Assembly (NCBI GenBank): GCA_035646395.1
Contig: DASRPK010000120.1
Location: 42,584-106,583, forward strand
Reading direction: 5' to 3'
DNA from: JABWBJ01 sp035646395
GTDB lineage: Bacteria > Gemmatimonadota > Gemmatimonadetes > Gemmatimonadales > Gemmatimonadaceae
DNA: 64,000 bases
Below the pieces are notes generated by a model. That model ran no database searches and had not been told where the DNA came from. It saw only the letters and a list, made by a program, of their open reading frames with translations. Below are positions 18,565 to 28,002 of the stretch, piece after piece. The translations under genes were made by a program, and so were the position numbers. Each line of letters begins with the position of its first letter. Positions within the stretch are counted from its first letter, which is position 1.

Positions 18565-20138
18565 GGCGCCAGGAGTAACAGTTCGGCATCCAGATGCGTC
18601 CGGTCCGCAAGGTGATGAGCAAGTGCCTGTCGGTAGGTCCTGGCATAGCGCTCACCGGAGCGCGACCAACCGAACCGACGCATCATCGCCTGGCGCATCA
18701 TGCGTTGCCAGGCATCGGGTTGTTGGTATAGGGTCATTGCATGATCGACTGCCCGCTGGAGTGCGTCAGGCGAATAATCGTCGAACAGGAATCCGGTCAG
18801 GCCATCTTCGATCGTGTCGGCCAGTCCGCCTACCCGACGAGCGACAGGGAGCGTGCCGTACAGCTGCGCCCGCATTTGCGTTAGCCCGCACGGCTCGTAC
18901 TGGGACGGCATGAGTAGAATGTCCGCGCCGGCCATTACTTCGTGTTCGCGATCATCGGTAAACACCAGTTGTACGCCAACTCGATAAGGTGCGGTCAAAG
19001 CGAGATCGGTCAGAGCCTTCTCATACCGTGGCTCCCCGCGTCCCAGAAACACGAACTGAGCGTCCGTGTGGGTAGTCAATCCACCGAGAATCAGATCGAG
19101 GCCCTTCTGAGTTGTTAGGCGCGAGCTCATCGCGAGGAGAGGCACCGTCTCGGACTCCGGAAGGCCGAACGTCCGCTGCAACGCAGTCTTGCAACGCTGC
19201 TTGCCGCCAAAGTCGTTGCGCGTATACGACGCGGCTATTACCGGGTCAGACTGTGGGTTCCAGATCTCGACGTCGATCCCATTCAGGATCCCCGTGAGCC
19301 GATTCCCCAAGGCGTCGAACGTATCATGAAGACCGAACCCACCGCCGACAGAGCGCAACTCTCTTGCATGTGTCGGACTGACCGTGACGACCGCGTCGGA
19401 GAAACCGATGCCGCCTTTCAGTAAGTTGATTTGACCATACCAGTCGAATAAACCCGGATCGCACAGTTCCGGGGGCAAGCCAATGTCGGCGAGCGTCTCG
19501 GCGGGAAAGTGACCTTGAAACCCGGCGTTGTGGATTGATGACACAGTGGCCAGGCGGTCATAGTACCATTGTCCGGCGAAGGCCGTGCGCAAGAACACCG
19601 GCGCGAGAGCTGCGTGCCAGTCATGGGCATGCAGGATTTGCGCGGACGGCGCAATCGTGGGGAGCACACTCAGAGCAGCGCGCGCAAAGAATGCGAATCG
19701 CCGTGCGTTGTCCGGATAGTCTGCGCCTCCAATTCCATAGATGCCTGGGCGGTCGAAATAATCGCTATGCTCGAGCAGGAAAACTCGCGGGCCCTCACCA
19801 GATGCTTCGAGCAGGAATAGCCGTGCAACCTCGTTGCGTAAGCCCATCGTGATAGAGAAGGGTTCGCCAACGGGACGCAGTTCTGGTGTGGATTCACGCA
19901 CGGCCCGGTAAAGCGGCATCACTACTGTGGCTGGGATACCCGACGCCGCCTGCATCTTGGCCAGGCCACTTACTGCTTCACCCAAGCCACCGGTTCGCGC
20001 CAGCGGCCAGTACTCCGCAGTGAGGTGGACGACTTCCGGACATCCTGGCGGAGTGCCGGGCAGGGGCCGGCGATGCCGGACCGGCGTGGCGATGCGCGGA
20101 TTACGTTGTGCAATTGCTGTTGCAAGCGACTTGCTCAT
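18561..20138 (-). CDS. glgA: Glycogen (starch) synthase
   Basis: A 525-residue GT5 glycosyltransferase that adds glucose from ADP- (or UDP-) glucose to alpha-1,4-glucan. The N-terminal domain starts with EVVHLTAEYWPLARTGGLGEAV; the C-terminal domain has the acceptor/nucleotide region LLMPSQYEPCGLTQMRAQLYGTLPVARRVGG. In most family members the N-terminal motif is K-T/V-GGL; here the Lys is Arg, a conservative but notable change at a substrate-contacting residue. The start ATG at 20138 follows CAGGGACG. First gene of the leftward operon glgA-glk-GH15; the 18-bp element lies 92 bp upstream. Confidence 0.92.
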   Translation of the reverse strand: MSKSLATAIAQRNPRIATPVRHRRPLPGTPPGCPEVVHLTAEYWPLARTGGLGEAVSGLAKMQAASGIPATVVMPLYRAVRESTPELRPVGEPFSITMGLRNEVARLFLLEASGEGPRVFLLEHSDYFDRPGIYGIGGADYPDNARRFAFFARAALSVLPTIAPSAQILHAHDWHAALAPVFLRTAFAGQWYYDRLATVSSIHNAGFQGHFPAETLADIGLPPELCDPGLFDWYGQINLLKGGIGFSDAVVTVSPTHARELRSVGGGFGLHDTFDALGNRLTGILNGIDVEIWNPQSDPVIAASYTRNDFGGKQRCKTALQRTFGLPESETVPLLAMSSRLTTQKGLDLILGGLTTHTDAQFVFLGRGEPRYEKALTDLALTAPYRVGVQLVFTDDREHEVMAGADILLMPSQYEPCGLTQMRAQLYGTLPVARRVGGLADTIEDGLTGFLFDDYSPDALQRAVDHAMTLYQQPDAWQRMMRQAMMRRFGWSRSGERYARTYRQALAHHLADRTHLDAELLLLAP

Positions 20139-20229
20139 CGTCGTCCCTGCCCGGTTTCTGGTGTCCGTGGTAGTCCAGCGCGTGCGCCGTTCGCGGTGAG
20201 CGTACGGAAACGGTGGAACGTCACGGCGA

Positions 20230-20247
20230 CAATGAAGCGTTCGTACC
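20230..20247 (-). promoter_or_regulatory. Shared 18-bp element, glgA copy
   Basis: Minus-strand reading GGTACGAACGCTTCATTG, 92 bp before the glgA start. Perfect match to the consensus. Confidence 0.65.
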
Positions 20248-20397
20248 GTGTTGCAGCACGCCTGTCACAGTGCGCTGGGGTCCGCGGTAGGCTTGTTGGA
20301 TCGGTACTCGTTAGGTCGGCGCGCCTGATCGTTACGCTCGGACCCTAACGTCGCACGTCGCGGCGTGGCGCAACGAGTGACTGCTGTTGATCAGCGT

Positions 20398-20415
20398 GGT
20401 ACGAATGCGCTATTG
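20398..20415 (+). promoter_or_regulatory. Shared 18-bp element, usp-tkt copy
   Basis: Plus-strand reading GGTACGAATGCGCTATTG, 105 bp before the usp start. It differs from the consensus at one position of the TCATTG half. Confidence 0.55.
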
Positions 20416-20519
20416 GCGCAGCGTCAGGAGCCCGCAATGCTCCACCCTGAGGGCTGGCACCCTTCCATGCAGAGCAGCTCAGTGCTCAAGAGCCCGTGGT
20501 CCCGAACCCGGGAGTGATT

Positions 20520-21488
20520 ATGCAGTTCAATCGGATCGTCGTCGGTATCGATTTCAGCGCGAACTCACTCGCGGCGTCCCGATGGGTCGCGCACCACTTC
20601 GCGCCTGACGCGGACGTGGTGCTCGTGCACGTAGTGGCACCACCGGACGTACTGTCATTGCCGCGGCGGTACACGCCCCGAACCCTTGACGAGCTCAGGG
20701 TCTTCAGGCCCCAGGAGCAAGGTGGACTGCGCGGACTTGGCACCTTGTTAGGCGCTAGCCGTACGTCAACCGAGACTCTTTCGGGCGATCCCGCTGAGGT
20801 GCTCGGGTGGGTAGCCGCAGACGTCGGAGCGGATCTCATTTGTGTGGGGAGCGGCCCCCATCGCCACGGAAGCGCCCGATTCGGAGCAACGACTCCCCAT
20901 CGCCTGATCGCTCGTACTGAGGTACCGGTTCTTGTTACACCACGCGTCCCGCACGGCGCTCCGAGCAGGATCCTCGTGCCTTTCGACGATCGATCTAGCG
21001 GCAGAAGGGTGCTGCAAGCAGCGGCCAGGCTCGCGGCCGCGTATGAAGCGGCGCTCGACGCGCTCTACGTGATCGAAACGGACACGCGGCCCCCTGCGTC
21101 ACGTAAATCTGAAGAGAGGAACCTCCAGTCGTTCGTCCGTGCGCAGCGCTGGGCTGCGGGGGTGGTAGACGAACTCCAATTACCGACGGGGCGCACGGCG
21201 TCGTTCGTGCAACCGGGGGACGCTGGTGAACAGACTGTATCGCACGCGCGCCGTTCCGACTCCAGCCTCATAGTCATGGGGACTGGAGAGCGTACCTCCG
21301 CTCTTCGTGGGGACAAGCACGCACGACACGTCGGCAGTACGACCCGTTTTGTGATCTGGGCCGCGCCTTGTCCGGTGCTTGCAGTCCCTCCAGCTGTAGT
21401 AACTACCACTGAACGCGTGCGACCAGCACTCGGACTCGGTTCCGCGAAGGAGCAACTGCGTCACGACGATTCTCTGGCCCAGGTATGA
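20520..21488 (+). CDS. Tandem universal stress protein
   Basis: Start ATG 20520 has GGGAG just upstream; the in-frame GTG at 20496 is less likely. The 322-residue protein has two UspA domains, about 3-140 (IVVGIDFSANSLAASRW ... LICVGSGPHRHG) and 148-290 (RILVPFDDRSSGRRVLQAA ... LIVMGTGERTSALRG). The G-x2-G-x9-G(S/T) ATP loops are only partly kept, so ATP binding is uncertain. It leads the pentose phosphate operon and overlaps tkt by 4 bp, tying a stress protein to NADPH supply. Confidence 0.85.
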   Translation: MQFNRIVVGIDFSANSLAASRWVAHHFAPDADVVLVHVVAPPDVLSLPRRYTPRTLDELRVFRPQEQGGLRGLGTLLGASRTSTETLSGDPAEVLGWVAADVGADLICVGSGPHRHGSARFGATTPHRLIARTEVPVLVTPRVPHGAPSRILVPFDDRSSGRRVLQAAARLAAAYEAALDALYVIETDTRPPASRKSEERNLQSFVRAQRWAAGVVDELQLPTGRTASFVQPGDAGEQTVSHARRSDSSLIVMGTGERTSALRGDKHARHVGSTTRFVIWAAPCPVLAVPPAVVTTTERVRPALGLGSAKEQLRHDDSLAQV

Positions 21489-23569
21489 CCATGTCGGTCA
21501 TTGATGATCTCTGCATTGATACTATGCGCATGCTCTCCATCGATGCGGTGGAGAACGCGGCATCCGGCCACCCAGGAATGCCGATGGGAGCCGCCGCGCT
21601 GGCTTACGTTTTGTGGACGCGCCACCTGCAACACGACCCCGATGATCCGGCGTGGCTGAATCGTGATCGTTTCGTGTTGTCCGCGGGACACGGCAGCATG
21701 CTGCTTTACAGTCTGTTGCACTTGACCGGGTACGAGCTCACCCTTGATGACCTCAAGCACTTCCGCAGCTGGGGAAGCCGAACGCCTGGGCATCCGGAGC
21801 GAAACAGCAGCATCGGCATCGAAGTAACAACCGGACCACTCGGTCAGGGATTCGGCAATGCGGTCGGGATGGCAATCGCGGAACGTTGGCTCGCTTCGAC
21901 CTTCAACCGACCGAAGCACACGATTATCGATCACCATACATATGTTATCGCCAGTGACGGTGATCTGATGGAAGGTGTCGCCTCGGAGGCGGCATCCCTT
22001 GCCGGCTCTCTCCACCTTGGCCGTCTCATTGTGCTCTACGACGCGAATCGCATTTCACTTTCAGGGACAACAAACCTTACGTTCTCGGAAGATGTAGGTG
22101 CGCGGTTCTCAGCCTACGGCTGGCAGGTGCAGAAGGTGGACGGGTTGGATATCAACGCGGTCGACGCGGCGCTTCACGCGGCGCGAGCCGACGAGAACCG
22201 GCCCTCGCTCATAGTGGCATACACGCACATCGGGTACGGAAGCCCGCACAAGCAGGACACCTTTCAGGCTCATGGTGAGCCTCTGGGAGCTGATGAAGCT
22301 CGCCTAACGAAGCGTCTCTACGGATGGCCGGAGGATGCGACATTCATCGTTCCTGACGAGGTCCGCCACGAATTCAACAAGGTTCGTGCACGTGGAGCCG
22401 CTCGCGGGCACGCCTGGCAACAATCGACAGACGACTATCGGATCGACGAACCTGCCCTCGCGGAACTCTTCGATAACGTGATGTCGGGACACCTTCCACA
22501 TCGTTGGGACGCGACGCTTCCGTCGTACACTACAAAAGATGGTGACGTCGCAACCCGGGACGCAGGCTTCAAGTCGATCGAAGCCCTGGCGGCTACCGTG
22601 CCCAACCTGCTCGGCGGTTCTGCGGATCTTGATCCCTCGACGCGGACCGTGATGAAAGGAAAGGGCGACTTCCAGGCATCATTAGTCGTGAAGGACGGAC
22701 AGGTCCCGCCCACTCAGGGACTGGCGGGGGGTGTGTGGGGATACGCGGGTCGAAACATCCACTTCGGTGTCCGCGAACACGCTATGGCGGCGATTCTCAC
22801 CGGCATGGCGCACCATGGCGGCGTTATCCCATTTGGCGCCACCTTCCTGACGTTCTCTGATTACATGCGGCCGAGCATCAGGCTCGCCGCTATGAGCGCG
22901 GCCCATGTGATCTACGTTTGGACGCACGACAGCATCGCGCTTGGGGAAGACGGTCCGACACATCAACCGGTTGAACAGCTCGCCAGCTTACGTGCAATCC
23001 CAAACATGGTGGTGTTACGTCCAGCCGATGCCAACGAAACGATTGAGGCCTGGAAGGTCGCGATGGAGCACACCGCCGGACCGGTGGGCTTGGTGCTCAC
23101 CCGGCAAAAGATTCCCGTTCTCGACCGAACGACCCTTGCATCCGCTGAAGGTTTAGCAAGCGGCGCCTACGTGCTTAACGAGGCAGGGCCAGGATCACAG
23201 CTCGACCTGATCTTGATCGCAACGGGTTCCGAGGTTTCTCTAGCTCTCGCGGCGCAAGGGCGGCTGGTTGAGGACGGCGTGCGAAGTCGAGTCGTGTCGA
23301 TGCCATCGTGGGAGTTGTTCGAGGCGCAATCAATACAGTATCGCGACTCGGTACTTCCCCCCGATGTGGATGCGAGGGTCAGCGTTGAAGCTGGCTCTCC
23401 ATTCGGCTGGGACAGGTACGTCGGACCTAGAGGCGCAATCATCGGTGTTAGCAGCTTTGGCGCGTCCGCACCGGGGCCAATCGTGATGGCGAACTACGGG
23501 TTCACGGTGGAACACGTAGTCGAGTCGGCGAGAGCAGTGCTTGCACGTCAACCCGCTCATGCGCTCTGA
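21485..23569 (+). CDS. tkt: Transketolase
   Basis: A 694-residue thiamine-diphosphate enzyme that moves two-carbon units between sugar phosphates in the non-oxidative pentose phosphate pathway. Visible marks: ENAASGHPGMPMGAA at about 20-34, TTGPLGQGFGNAVGMA, the TPP/Mg motif ASDGDLMEGVASEAA, the central FGVREHAMAAILTGMA, and DSIALGEDGPTHQPVEQLASLR. Length is normal. ATG overlaps the stop of the Usp gene (ATGA), so translation is coupled. Works with rpiA and the transaldolase of the next operon. Confidence 0.96.
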   Translation: MTMSVIDDLCIDTMRMLSIDAVENAASGHPGMPMGAAALAYVLWTRHLQHDPDDPAWLNRDRFVLSAGHGSMLLYSLLHLTGYELTLDDLKHFRSWGSRTPGHPERNSSIGIEVTTGPLGQGFGNAVGMAIAERWLASTFNRPKHTIIDHHTYVIASDGDLMEGVASEAASLAGSLHLGRLIVLYDANRISLSGTTNLTFSEDVGARFSAYGWQVQKVDGLDINAVDAALHAARADENRPSLIVAYTHIGYGSPHKQDTFQAHGEPLGADEARLTKRLYGWPEDATFIVPDEVRHEFNKVRARGAARGHAWQQSTDDYRIDEPALAELFDNVMSGHLPHRWDATLPSYTTKDGDVATRDAGFKSIEALAATVPNLLGGSADLDPSTRTVMKGKGDFQASLVVKDGQVPPTQGLAGGVWGYAGRNIHFGVREHAMAAILTGMAHHGGVIPFGATFLTFSDYMRPSIRLAAMSAAHVIYVWTHDSIALGEDGPTHQPVEQLASLRAIPNMVVLRPADANETIEAWKVAMEHTAGPVGLVLTRQKIPVLDRTTLASAEGLASGAYVLNEAGPGSQLDLILIATGSEVSLALAAQGRLVEDGVRSRVVSMPSWELFEAQSIQYRDSVLPPDVDARVSVEAGSPFGWDRYVGPRGAIIGVSSFGASAPGPIVMANYGFTVEHVVESARAVLARQPAHAL

Positions 23570-23590
23570 AAAACTCGCGGCGGCCGTTCG

Positions 23591-24361
23591 ATGCGTCAGC
23601 CTGACGTGAGGCAGCCGCATCATCAGGCCGACCGCGACGATGATGGCGTTTCTGCCGCTGCGGAAAAGGCGCTCGAACTTGTGCACGACGGCGCACGCGT
23701 CGGTCTCGGTTCCGGCAACGCCGCGCGCGTTTTCACCTCCGCGCTCGGCAAGCGGGTGCGCGAGGGATTGCGCGTCACGTGTGTTCCGACGTCCCGTGCA
23801 TCGGCGGACCAGGCGAAGCAGGCCGGGATCCCTCTCATCGCGTTAGGTGGGGCGCTCGATATAACCGTCGACGGCGCCGATGAAGTGTCGCCCGCCTTGG
23901 ACCTTGTAAAGGGCCGCGGTGGCGCCTTTGTGCGCGAGCGTATCGTTGCCGCTGCATCGAAGCGTCAGGTCATTCTGATCGGTAAGCAAAAACTCGTCGA
24001 TCGACTGGGTCAGCTAGGTAGGATTCCGGTCGAAGTGATTCCATTGGCCGAGTGGTCCGCGACGAGAGCGCTCGAATCGCTCGACTTGGTGCCCTCACTA
24101 CGAATGAACGAGACGGGCCAGCCGTTCGTCTCCGAGAACGGGAATCTCATTTTTGACTGCACGCCCTCGGCACCACTGCGTGACGGCGTCGCGGCGCGCG
24201 CGCTCGAGCAAGCGATGCGCGCTATCGCCGGTGTCGTGGATACCGGCCTCTTTCTTGGAACAGCGGAGCGCGTCATCGTCGGGCATACGGGCGGACGGGT
24301 AGATGTGCTTATAAGGTCTTGGGGAAGCGACTCCCGACGAAAACCGAATGGCGCGAAGTAA
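23591..24361 (+). CDS. rpiA: Ribose-5-phosphate isomerase A
   Basis: A 256-residue RpiA that interconverts ribose and ribulose 5-phosphate. Key motifs: VGLGSGNAARVF, TSRASADQAKQAGIPL, DITVDGADEV with the catalytic Asp pair, VKGRGGAFVRERIVAAAS, and IGKQKLVDRLG. The first 18 residues before AAEKAL are extra and charged, so the true start may lie a little downstream; no clear ribosome site marks ATG 23591. It follows tkt by 21 bp. Confidence 0.93.
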   Translation: MRQPDVRQPHHQADRDDDGVSAAAEKALELVHDGARVGLGSGNAARVFTSALGKRVREGLRVTCVPTSRASADQAKQAGIPLIALGGALDITVDGADEVSPALDLVKGRGGAFVRERIVAAASKRQVILIGKQKLVDRLGQLGRIPVEVIPLAEWSATRALESLDLVPSLRMNETGQPFVSENGNLIFDCTPSAPLRDGVAARALEQAMRAIAGVVDTGLFLGTAERVIVGHTGGRVDVLIRSWGSDSRRKPNGAK

Positions 24362-24391
24362 CGGTATGACCAGCAGGCCGAGGAGGCCGCA

Positions 24392-25408
24392 ATGCAATTG
24401 GGAATGATCGGGCTTGGGCGCATGGGCGCCAACATGGTGCGCCGGCTCATGCGCGGCGGCCATGAATGCGTCGTGCACGACATTGCGACTCCGGCGGTGC
24501 TCGCGCTGGCCGGCGAAGGCGCCACCGGCGCGACGGAGCTTGATGATTTCGTTGCACAACTCCAGACGCCGCGCGTCGTGTGGTTGATGGTCCCCGTTGG
24601 CTCCGTGGATGCAACCCTCGATGTTCTCGTCCCGAAACTTGACGAGGGGGATGTTGTGGTCGACGGCGGAAACTCCTGGTACCGCGATAGTATCGTGCGT
24701 GCCGCGCGCCTCTCCCAGCGTGGGATCAACTTTGTTGACTGCGGAACCAGCGGTGGAGTACTCGGCCTCGAGCGTGGGTATTGCCTGATGATTGGTGGCG
24801 CGAGGGCGATCGTCAGCCGCCTTGATCCAGTCTTCGTCACGCTTGCGCCAGGGCGCGGATCGATTCTCACGACGCAGGGTCGCGAGCCGCACGAGGGAAC
24901 AGCGGAACACGGGTATCTCCACTGCGGGCCTAACGGTGCAGGCCATTTTGTGAAGATGATCCACAATGGCATCGAATACGGCCTCATGGCGGCGTATGCG
25001 GAAGGACTTAACATCCTCAAGCACGCCGGCGTCGGAGCGCGCATTACTGCGGACGCGGCAACCACACCGCTCGGGGACGCGACCGCGTACCAGTTCGATT
25101 TTAATCTCGCAGACATCACCGAGGTCTGGCGTCGCGGCAGCGTGATCACTTCGTGGTTGCTCGACCTGACAGCGGCGGCGCTTGCCCGCGACCCGAACCT
25201 CGACAATTTCACAGGACGTGTTTCGGACTCCGGGGAAGGACGGTGGGCACTGGAGACCGCGATCGAAGAGGCAGTGCCGGCGAACATACTGGCCGCTGCG
25301 CTGTTTTCACGTTTCTCCTCGCGCGACCAGGCCGACTTTCAGAATCGGGTGCTTTCCGCGATGCGCCTTGAGTTCGGAGGCCACGTCGAAAAGAGTCCTG
25401 TTCAATGA
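24392..25408 (+). CDS. gnd: 6-phosphogluconate dehydrogenase, decarboxylating (short type)
   Basis: A 338-residue enzyme oxidising 6-phosphogluconate to ribulose 5-phosphate and CO2. GLGRMGANM (6-14) is the nucleotide loop; VVDGGNSWYRDS, CGTSGGVLG and the catalytic GPNGAGHFVKMIHNGIEYG motif follow. The short form (about 300-340 residues) and the Asp in VVHDI at the end of the second strand are usual in NAD-preferring members, so the cofactor may be NAD rather than NADP. ATG 24392 is preceded by GAGGAGGCCGC. It overlaps zwf by 4 bp. Confidence 0.94.
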   Translation: MQLGMIGLGRMGANMVRRLMRGGHECVVHDIATPAVLALAGEGATGATELDDFVAQLQTPRVVWLMVPVGSVDATLDVLVPKLDEGDVVVDGGNSWYRDSIVRAARLSQRGINFVDCGTSGGVLGLERGYCLMIGGARAIVSRLDPVFVTLAPGRGSILTTQGREPHEGTAEHGYLHCGPNGAGHFVKMIHNGIEYGLMAAYAEGLNILKHAGVGARITADAATTPLGDATAYQFDFNLADITEVWRRGSVITSWLLDLTAAALARDPNLDNFTGRVSDSGEGRWALETAIEEAVPANILAAALFSRFSSRDQADFQNRVLSAMRLEFGGHVEKSPVQ

Positions 25409-26772
25409 GCGCTGAACGATCTGACGCACTGGTGTTCTTTGGCGCGAGCGGCGACCTCGCATTCAAGAAGATCTTTCCGGCACTCTACGCCATGACGCGT
25501 GGTCGCCAGCTCAATATGCCGGTGATCGGTGTCGCTCGTTCAGCGTGGACCCTCGAGCAATTCCGTGCGCGGGCTCGACAGAGCGTCGAAAGCATCGGTG
25601 CCATCGACGAGGCGACGTTCGCCAGCCTCGCTTCCAACCTGCAATATGTACAGGGCGAATACGAGGCACCGGACACCTATGTGGCGCTTCGCGGGGCGTT
25701 AGGCACTGCAGCGCATCCGTTGCACTACCTCGCCGTACCGCCGACGATGTTCGAGCCCGTGATCCGTGGGCTCGGAGCCTCAGGGTGCTCGCGCAATGCG
25801 CGGATTGTGGTCGAGAAACCATTCGGTCGCGACCTCGCGAGCGCGCGAGTTCTCACTGAAACGCTGCACGAGTCCTTCGACGAGTCGGAGATCTTCCGCA
25901 TTGACCACTACCTCGGCAAGGAGTCGGTGCAGAACCTGCTCCTCTTCCGCTTCGCCAACACGTTTCTCGAGCCCGTCTGGAGCAGTCACTACGTCGAGAG
26001 CGTCCAGATCACGATGGCCGAGCGATTCGGCGTGGAAGGGCGCGGGCGCTTCTATGATGAAGTCGGGGCCATTCGCGATGTCATGCAGAACCACCTTCTC
26101 CAGGTGGTGGGGTTCCTAGCCATGGAGCCACCAGACTTCGGTTACGAGGAGTCCATCCGCGATGAACAAGTGAAGGTCTTCCGGAAGATCCGGCCGCTGA
26201 CGACGGACTCACTGGTCCGGGGACAGTTCAGAGGGTACCGCAGTGAAGCCGGCGTCGCGCCGGACTCCACGGTCGAGACCTTCGCGGCAGTGCGGCTCTA
26301 CATCGATTCGTGGCGTTGGGAAGGCGTACCATTTCTCGTTCGCGCTGGAAAAGCCCTCGCGGTGACGGCTACCGAAGTCGTCGTCACGCTGAAGCGACCC
26401 CCACTCACGACACTTGCCCATGGAGAGACGAACTACGTTCGCTTTCGGCTGAGTCCAGACATGACGATCGCCCTCGGCGCGCGAGTCAAGCGACCCGGCG
26501 AGGAGTTCATTTCCGACCCCACCGAACTTCGCGTTGTGCACCGCCCTTCTGCCGACGAGATGACTCCATATGAGCGCCTGCTGGGCGATGCCATGGATGG
26601 AGACGCAATGCTTTTTGCCCGCGAGGATGGTGTGGAGGCTGCCTGGAAGGTCGTTCAGGACATTCTTGGTGACGTCGAGCCGGCACTGGAGTATGAACCC
26701 GGAAGCTGGGGTCCTGGCGAGGCGACCACCCTGGCGGCCGACATCGGGGGTTGGCGCGACCCTTCGTCATGA
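25405..26772 (+). CDS. zwf: Glucose-6-phosphate 1-dehydrogenase
   Basis: A 455-residue enzyme that oxidises glucose 6-phosphate to 6-phosphogluconolactone, making NAD(P)H. FFGASGDLAFKKIFPALY (11-28) is the dinucleotide loop; VVEKPFGRDLASA and the catalytic FRIDHYLGKESVQNLL follow. Length is slightly below the common 480-510. Translationally coupled on both sides (ATGA with gnd and with pgl), so gnd, zwf and pgl should be made in fixed ratio. Confidence 0.96.
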   Translation: MSAERSDALVFFGASGDLAFKKIFPALYAMTRGRQLNMPVIGVARSAWTLEQFRARARQSVESIGAIDEATFASLASNLQYVQGEYEAPDTYVALRGALGTAAHPLHYLAVPPTMFEPVIRGLGASGCSRNARIVVEKPFGRDLASARVLTETLHESFDESEIFRIDHYLGKESVQNLLLFRFANTFLEPVWSSHYVESVQITMAERFGVEGRGRFYDEVGAIRDVMQNHLLQVVGFLAMEPPDFGYEESIRDEQVKVFRKIRPLTTDSLVRGQFRGYRSEAGVAPDSTVETFAAVRLYIDSWRWEGVPFLVRAGKALAVTATEVVVTLKRPPLTTLAHGETNYVRFRLSPDMTIALGARVKRPGEEFISDPTELRVVHRPSADEMTPYERLLGDAMDGDAMLFAREDGVEAAWKVVQDILGDVEPALEYEPGSWGPGEATTLAADIGGWRDPSS

Positions 26773-27539
26773 GCGCGGCTGCCGACATCGAGGTGCTGCC
26801 TAACGCAGAGCGTCTGGCCGAGACCGCCGCACACCAATTCGTCGCCGCGGCGAACACCGCCATCGAAGCTCACGGTAAGTTCACGGTTGCGCTCTCAGGC
26901 GGCTCCACACCTCGCAAAGTATATGCGCGACTCGCGACCGAACCCTTTGTTTCAAACCTGGATTGGTCGCGCGTGCACTTCTTCTGGGGAGACGAACGGT
27001 GCGTAGCCCCGAATCATCAGGCGAGCAACTTTCGGATGGCTCGCGAAACGCTCCTCGACCACGTACCCGTTGTCGAAGCGAACAAGCATCGCATACACGG
27101 CGAGGACGATCCCGCCGAGGCTGCACTCTCGTACGAGCGCATACTGCGAAGGGTATTCCGGACGCCGATTGGCCCGCCGCGATCCGCTCCGTTGGCCCGG
27201 ATTGATCTCGTGCTCCTTGGCCTCGGCAATGACGGACACACCGCCTCGCTCTTCCCGAACGGCGCCAGCCTGCGCGCCTCCGATCAATGGGTGACAGCGG
27301 AGTACGTGCACGCCGTTTCGATGTGGCGTGTTACGCTTACCGCGACCGTAATAAATGCGGCAGCGGAAGTTGTCTTCATCGCCTCCGGTTCCGCCAAGGC
27401 GGACATCGTTCGTCAGGTACTCCAGGGTCCCTATCGCCCGCATGAATTGCCGGCCCAGTTGATTGCCCCGGCTGACGGACGCCTGCGCTGGCTTCTCGAC
27501 GCGTCCGCCGCCGCAGAACTCCGGCGCGACGCTCGTTAG
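26769..27539 (+). CDS. pgl: 6-phosphogluconolactonase
   Basis: ATG 26769 overlaps the zwf stop (ATGA); an in-frame TTG at 26751 is rejected. The 256-residue protein hydrolyses 6-phosphogluconolactone. Motifs: FTVALSGGSTPRKVYARL, HFFWGDERCVAPNHQASN, and LGLGNDGHTASLFPNG with the catalytic Asp-Gly-His. Its TAG stop lies inside a copy of the iterated motif (CGT-TAG-G). It closes the oxidative pentose phosphate operon. Confidence 0.94.
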   Translation: MSAAADIEVLPNAERLAETAAHQFVAAANTAIEAHGKFTVALSGGSTPRKVYARLATEPFVSNLDWSRVHFFWGDERCVAPNHQASNFRMARETLLDHVPVVEANKHRIHGEDDPAEAALSYERILRRVFRTPIGPPRSAPLARIDLVLLGLGNDGHTASLFPNGASLRASDQWVTAEYVHAVSMWRVTLTATVINAAAEVVFIASGSAKADIVRQVLQGPYRPHELPAQLIAPADGRLRWLLDASAAAELRRDAR

Positions 27540-27613
27540 GTACGGCACTGCCGCACGGCACGCTATCGTGTGTTTGCCGGGCCACGGCGGCCGGTACGGA
27601 CGTCGTGGATGAC

Positions 27614-27631
27614 GGTACGGGCGCTTCATTG
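27614..27631 (+). promoter_or_regulatory. Shared 18-bp element, Rieske-transaldolase-gap copy
   Basis: Plus-strand reading GGTACGGGCGCTTCATTG, 65 bp before the Rieske gene. Upstream bases (GACGTCGTGGATGAC) also match those before the copy at 40648, so the full element may extend some 20 bp to the left. Confidence 0.65.
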
Positions 27632-27696
27632 TTGGTGGTGCTCGAAATCACCACGTTATCTAAAGCGAAGGTCAGGACTCATTCAGAGGGCGGGCA

Positions 27697-27999
27697 ATGT
27701 TCATAAGAGTGGGTAGCCCAAATGATGTCGGCGCTGGACAAATGCGCGTGTTCGATGTCGCGGGAACCAAAGTTAATGTGGCGAACGTGGATGGACGGCT
27801 CTACGCATTCGATGACGCCTGTACCCACACACGGTGCTCGCTTGCGAAGGGCACTCTGACCGGAAAGACAGTCACCTGTGCCTGCCATGGCAGTCAGTTC
27901 GACGTGACATCCGGGGCAGTCCTGCGTGGACCCGCGCAACGGCCTGAGCGTTCACGCAGTGTGCAGATCGAGGGCGGGAATCTCCTCGTGGAGGCGTGA
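27697..27999 (+). CDS. Rieske [2Fe-2S] ferredoxin
   Basis: A 100-residue soluble Rieske protein. Cluster ligands are Cys42 and His44 (CTHTRCSL) and Cys61 and His64 (CACHGSQFD); the fold ends with the usual RGPAQRPERSR proline loop. Like small Rieske ferredoxins it would pass single electrons to an oxygenase or reductase; the partner is not in this operon, though the flavin reductase at 45627-46820 belongs to a family that reduces such ferredoxins. First gene of a four-gene operon, 3 bp before transaldolase. Confidence 0.9.
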   Translation: MFIRVGSPNDVGAGQMRVFDVAGTKVNVANVDGRLYAFDDACTHTRCSLAKGTLTGKTVTCACHGSQFDVTSGAVLRGPAQRPERSRSVQIEGGNLLVEA

Positions 28000-28002
28000 G
28001 TC

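Larger units (their letters stand above)
20139..20519. other. Divergent promoter region between glgA and the usp-tkt operon
   Basis: No gene is seen in these 381 bp. It carries two oppositely directed copies of the 18-bp element (20230-20247 on minus, 20398-20415 on plus), one for each operon, and two copies of the iterated motif (near 20309 and 20343). Both carbon operons are therefore likely switched by the same regulator from one control region. Confidence 0.6.

Noticed and set aside
20398..20415. Sigma-54 promoter reading of the 18-bp element
   Set aside because: The GG and GC are seven bases apart in the element, whereas a -24/-12 promoter needs ten.
24010..25287. Long open frame (425 codons) on the minus strand across rpiA and gnd
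   Set aside because: It is antisense to two certain enzymes, is Ser/Arg/Pro-rich, and has no family motif; a composition effect.
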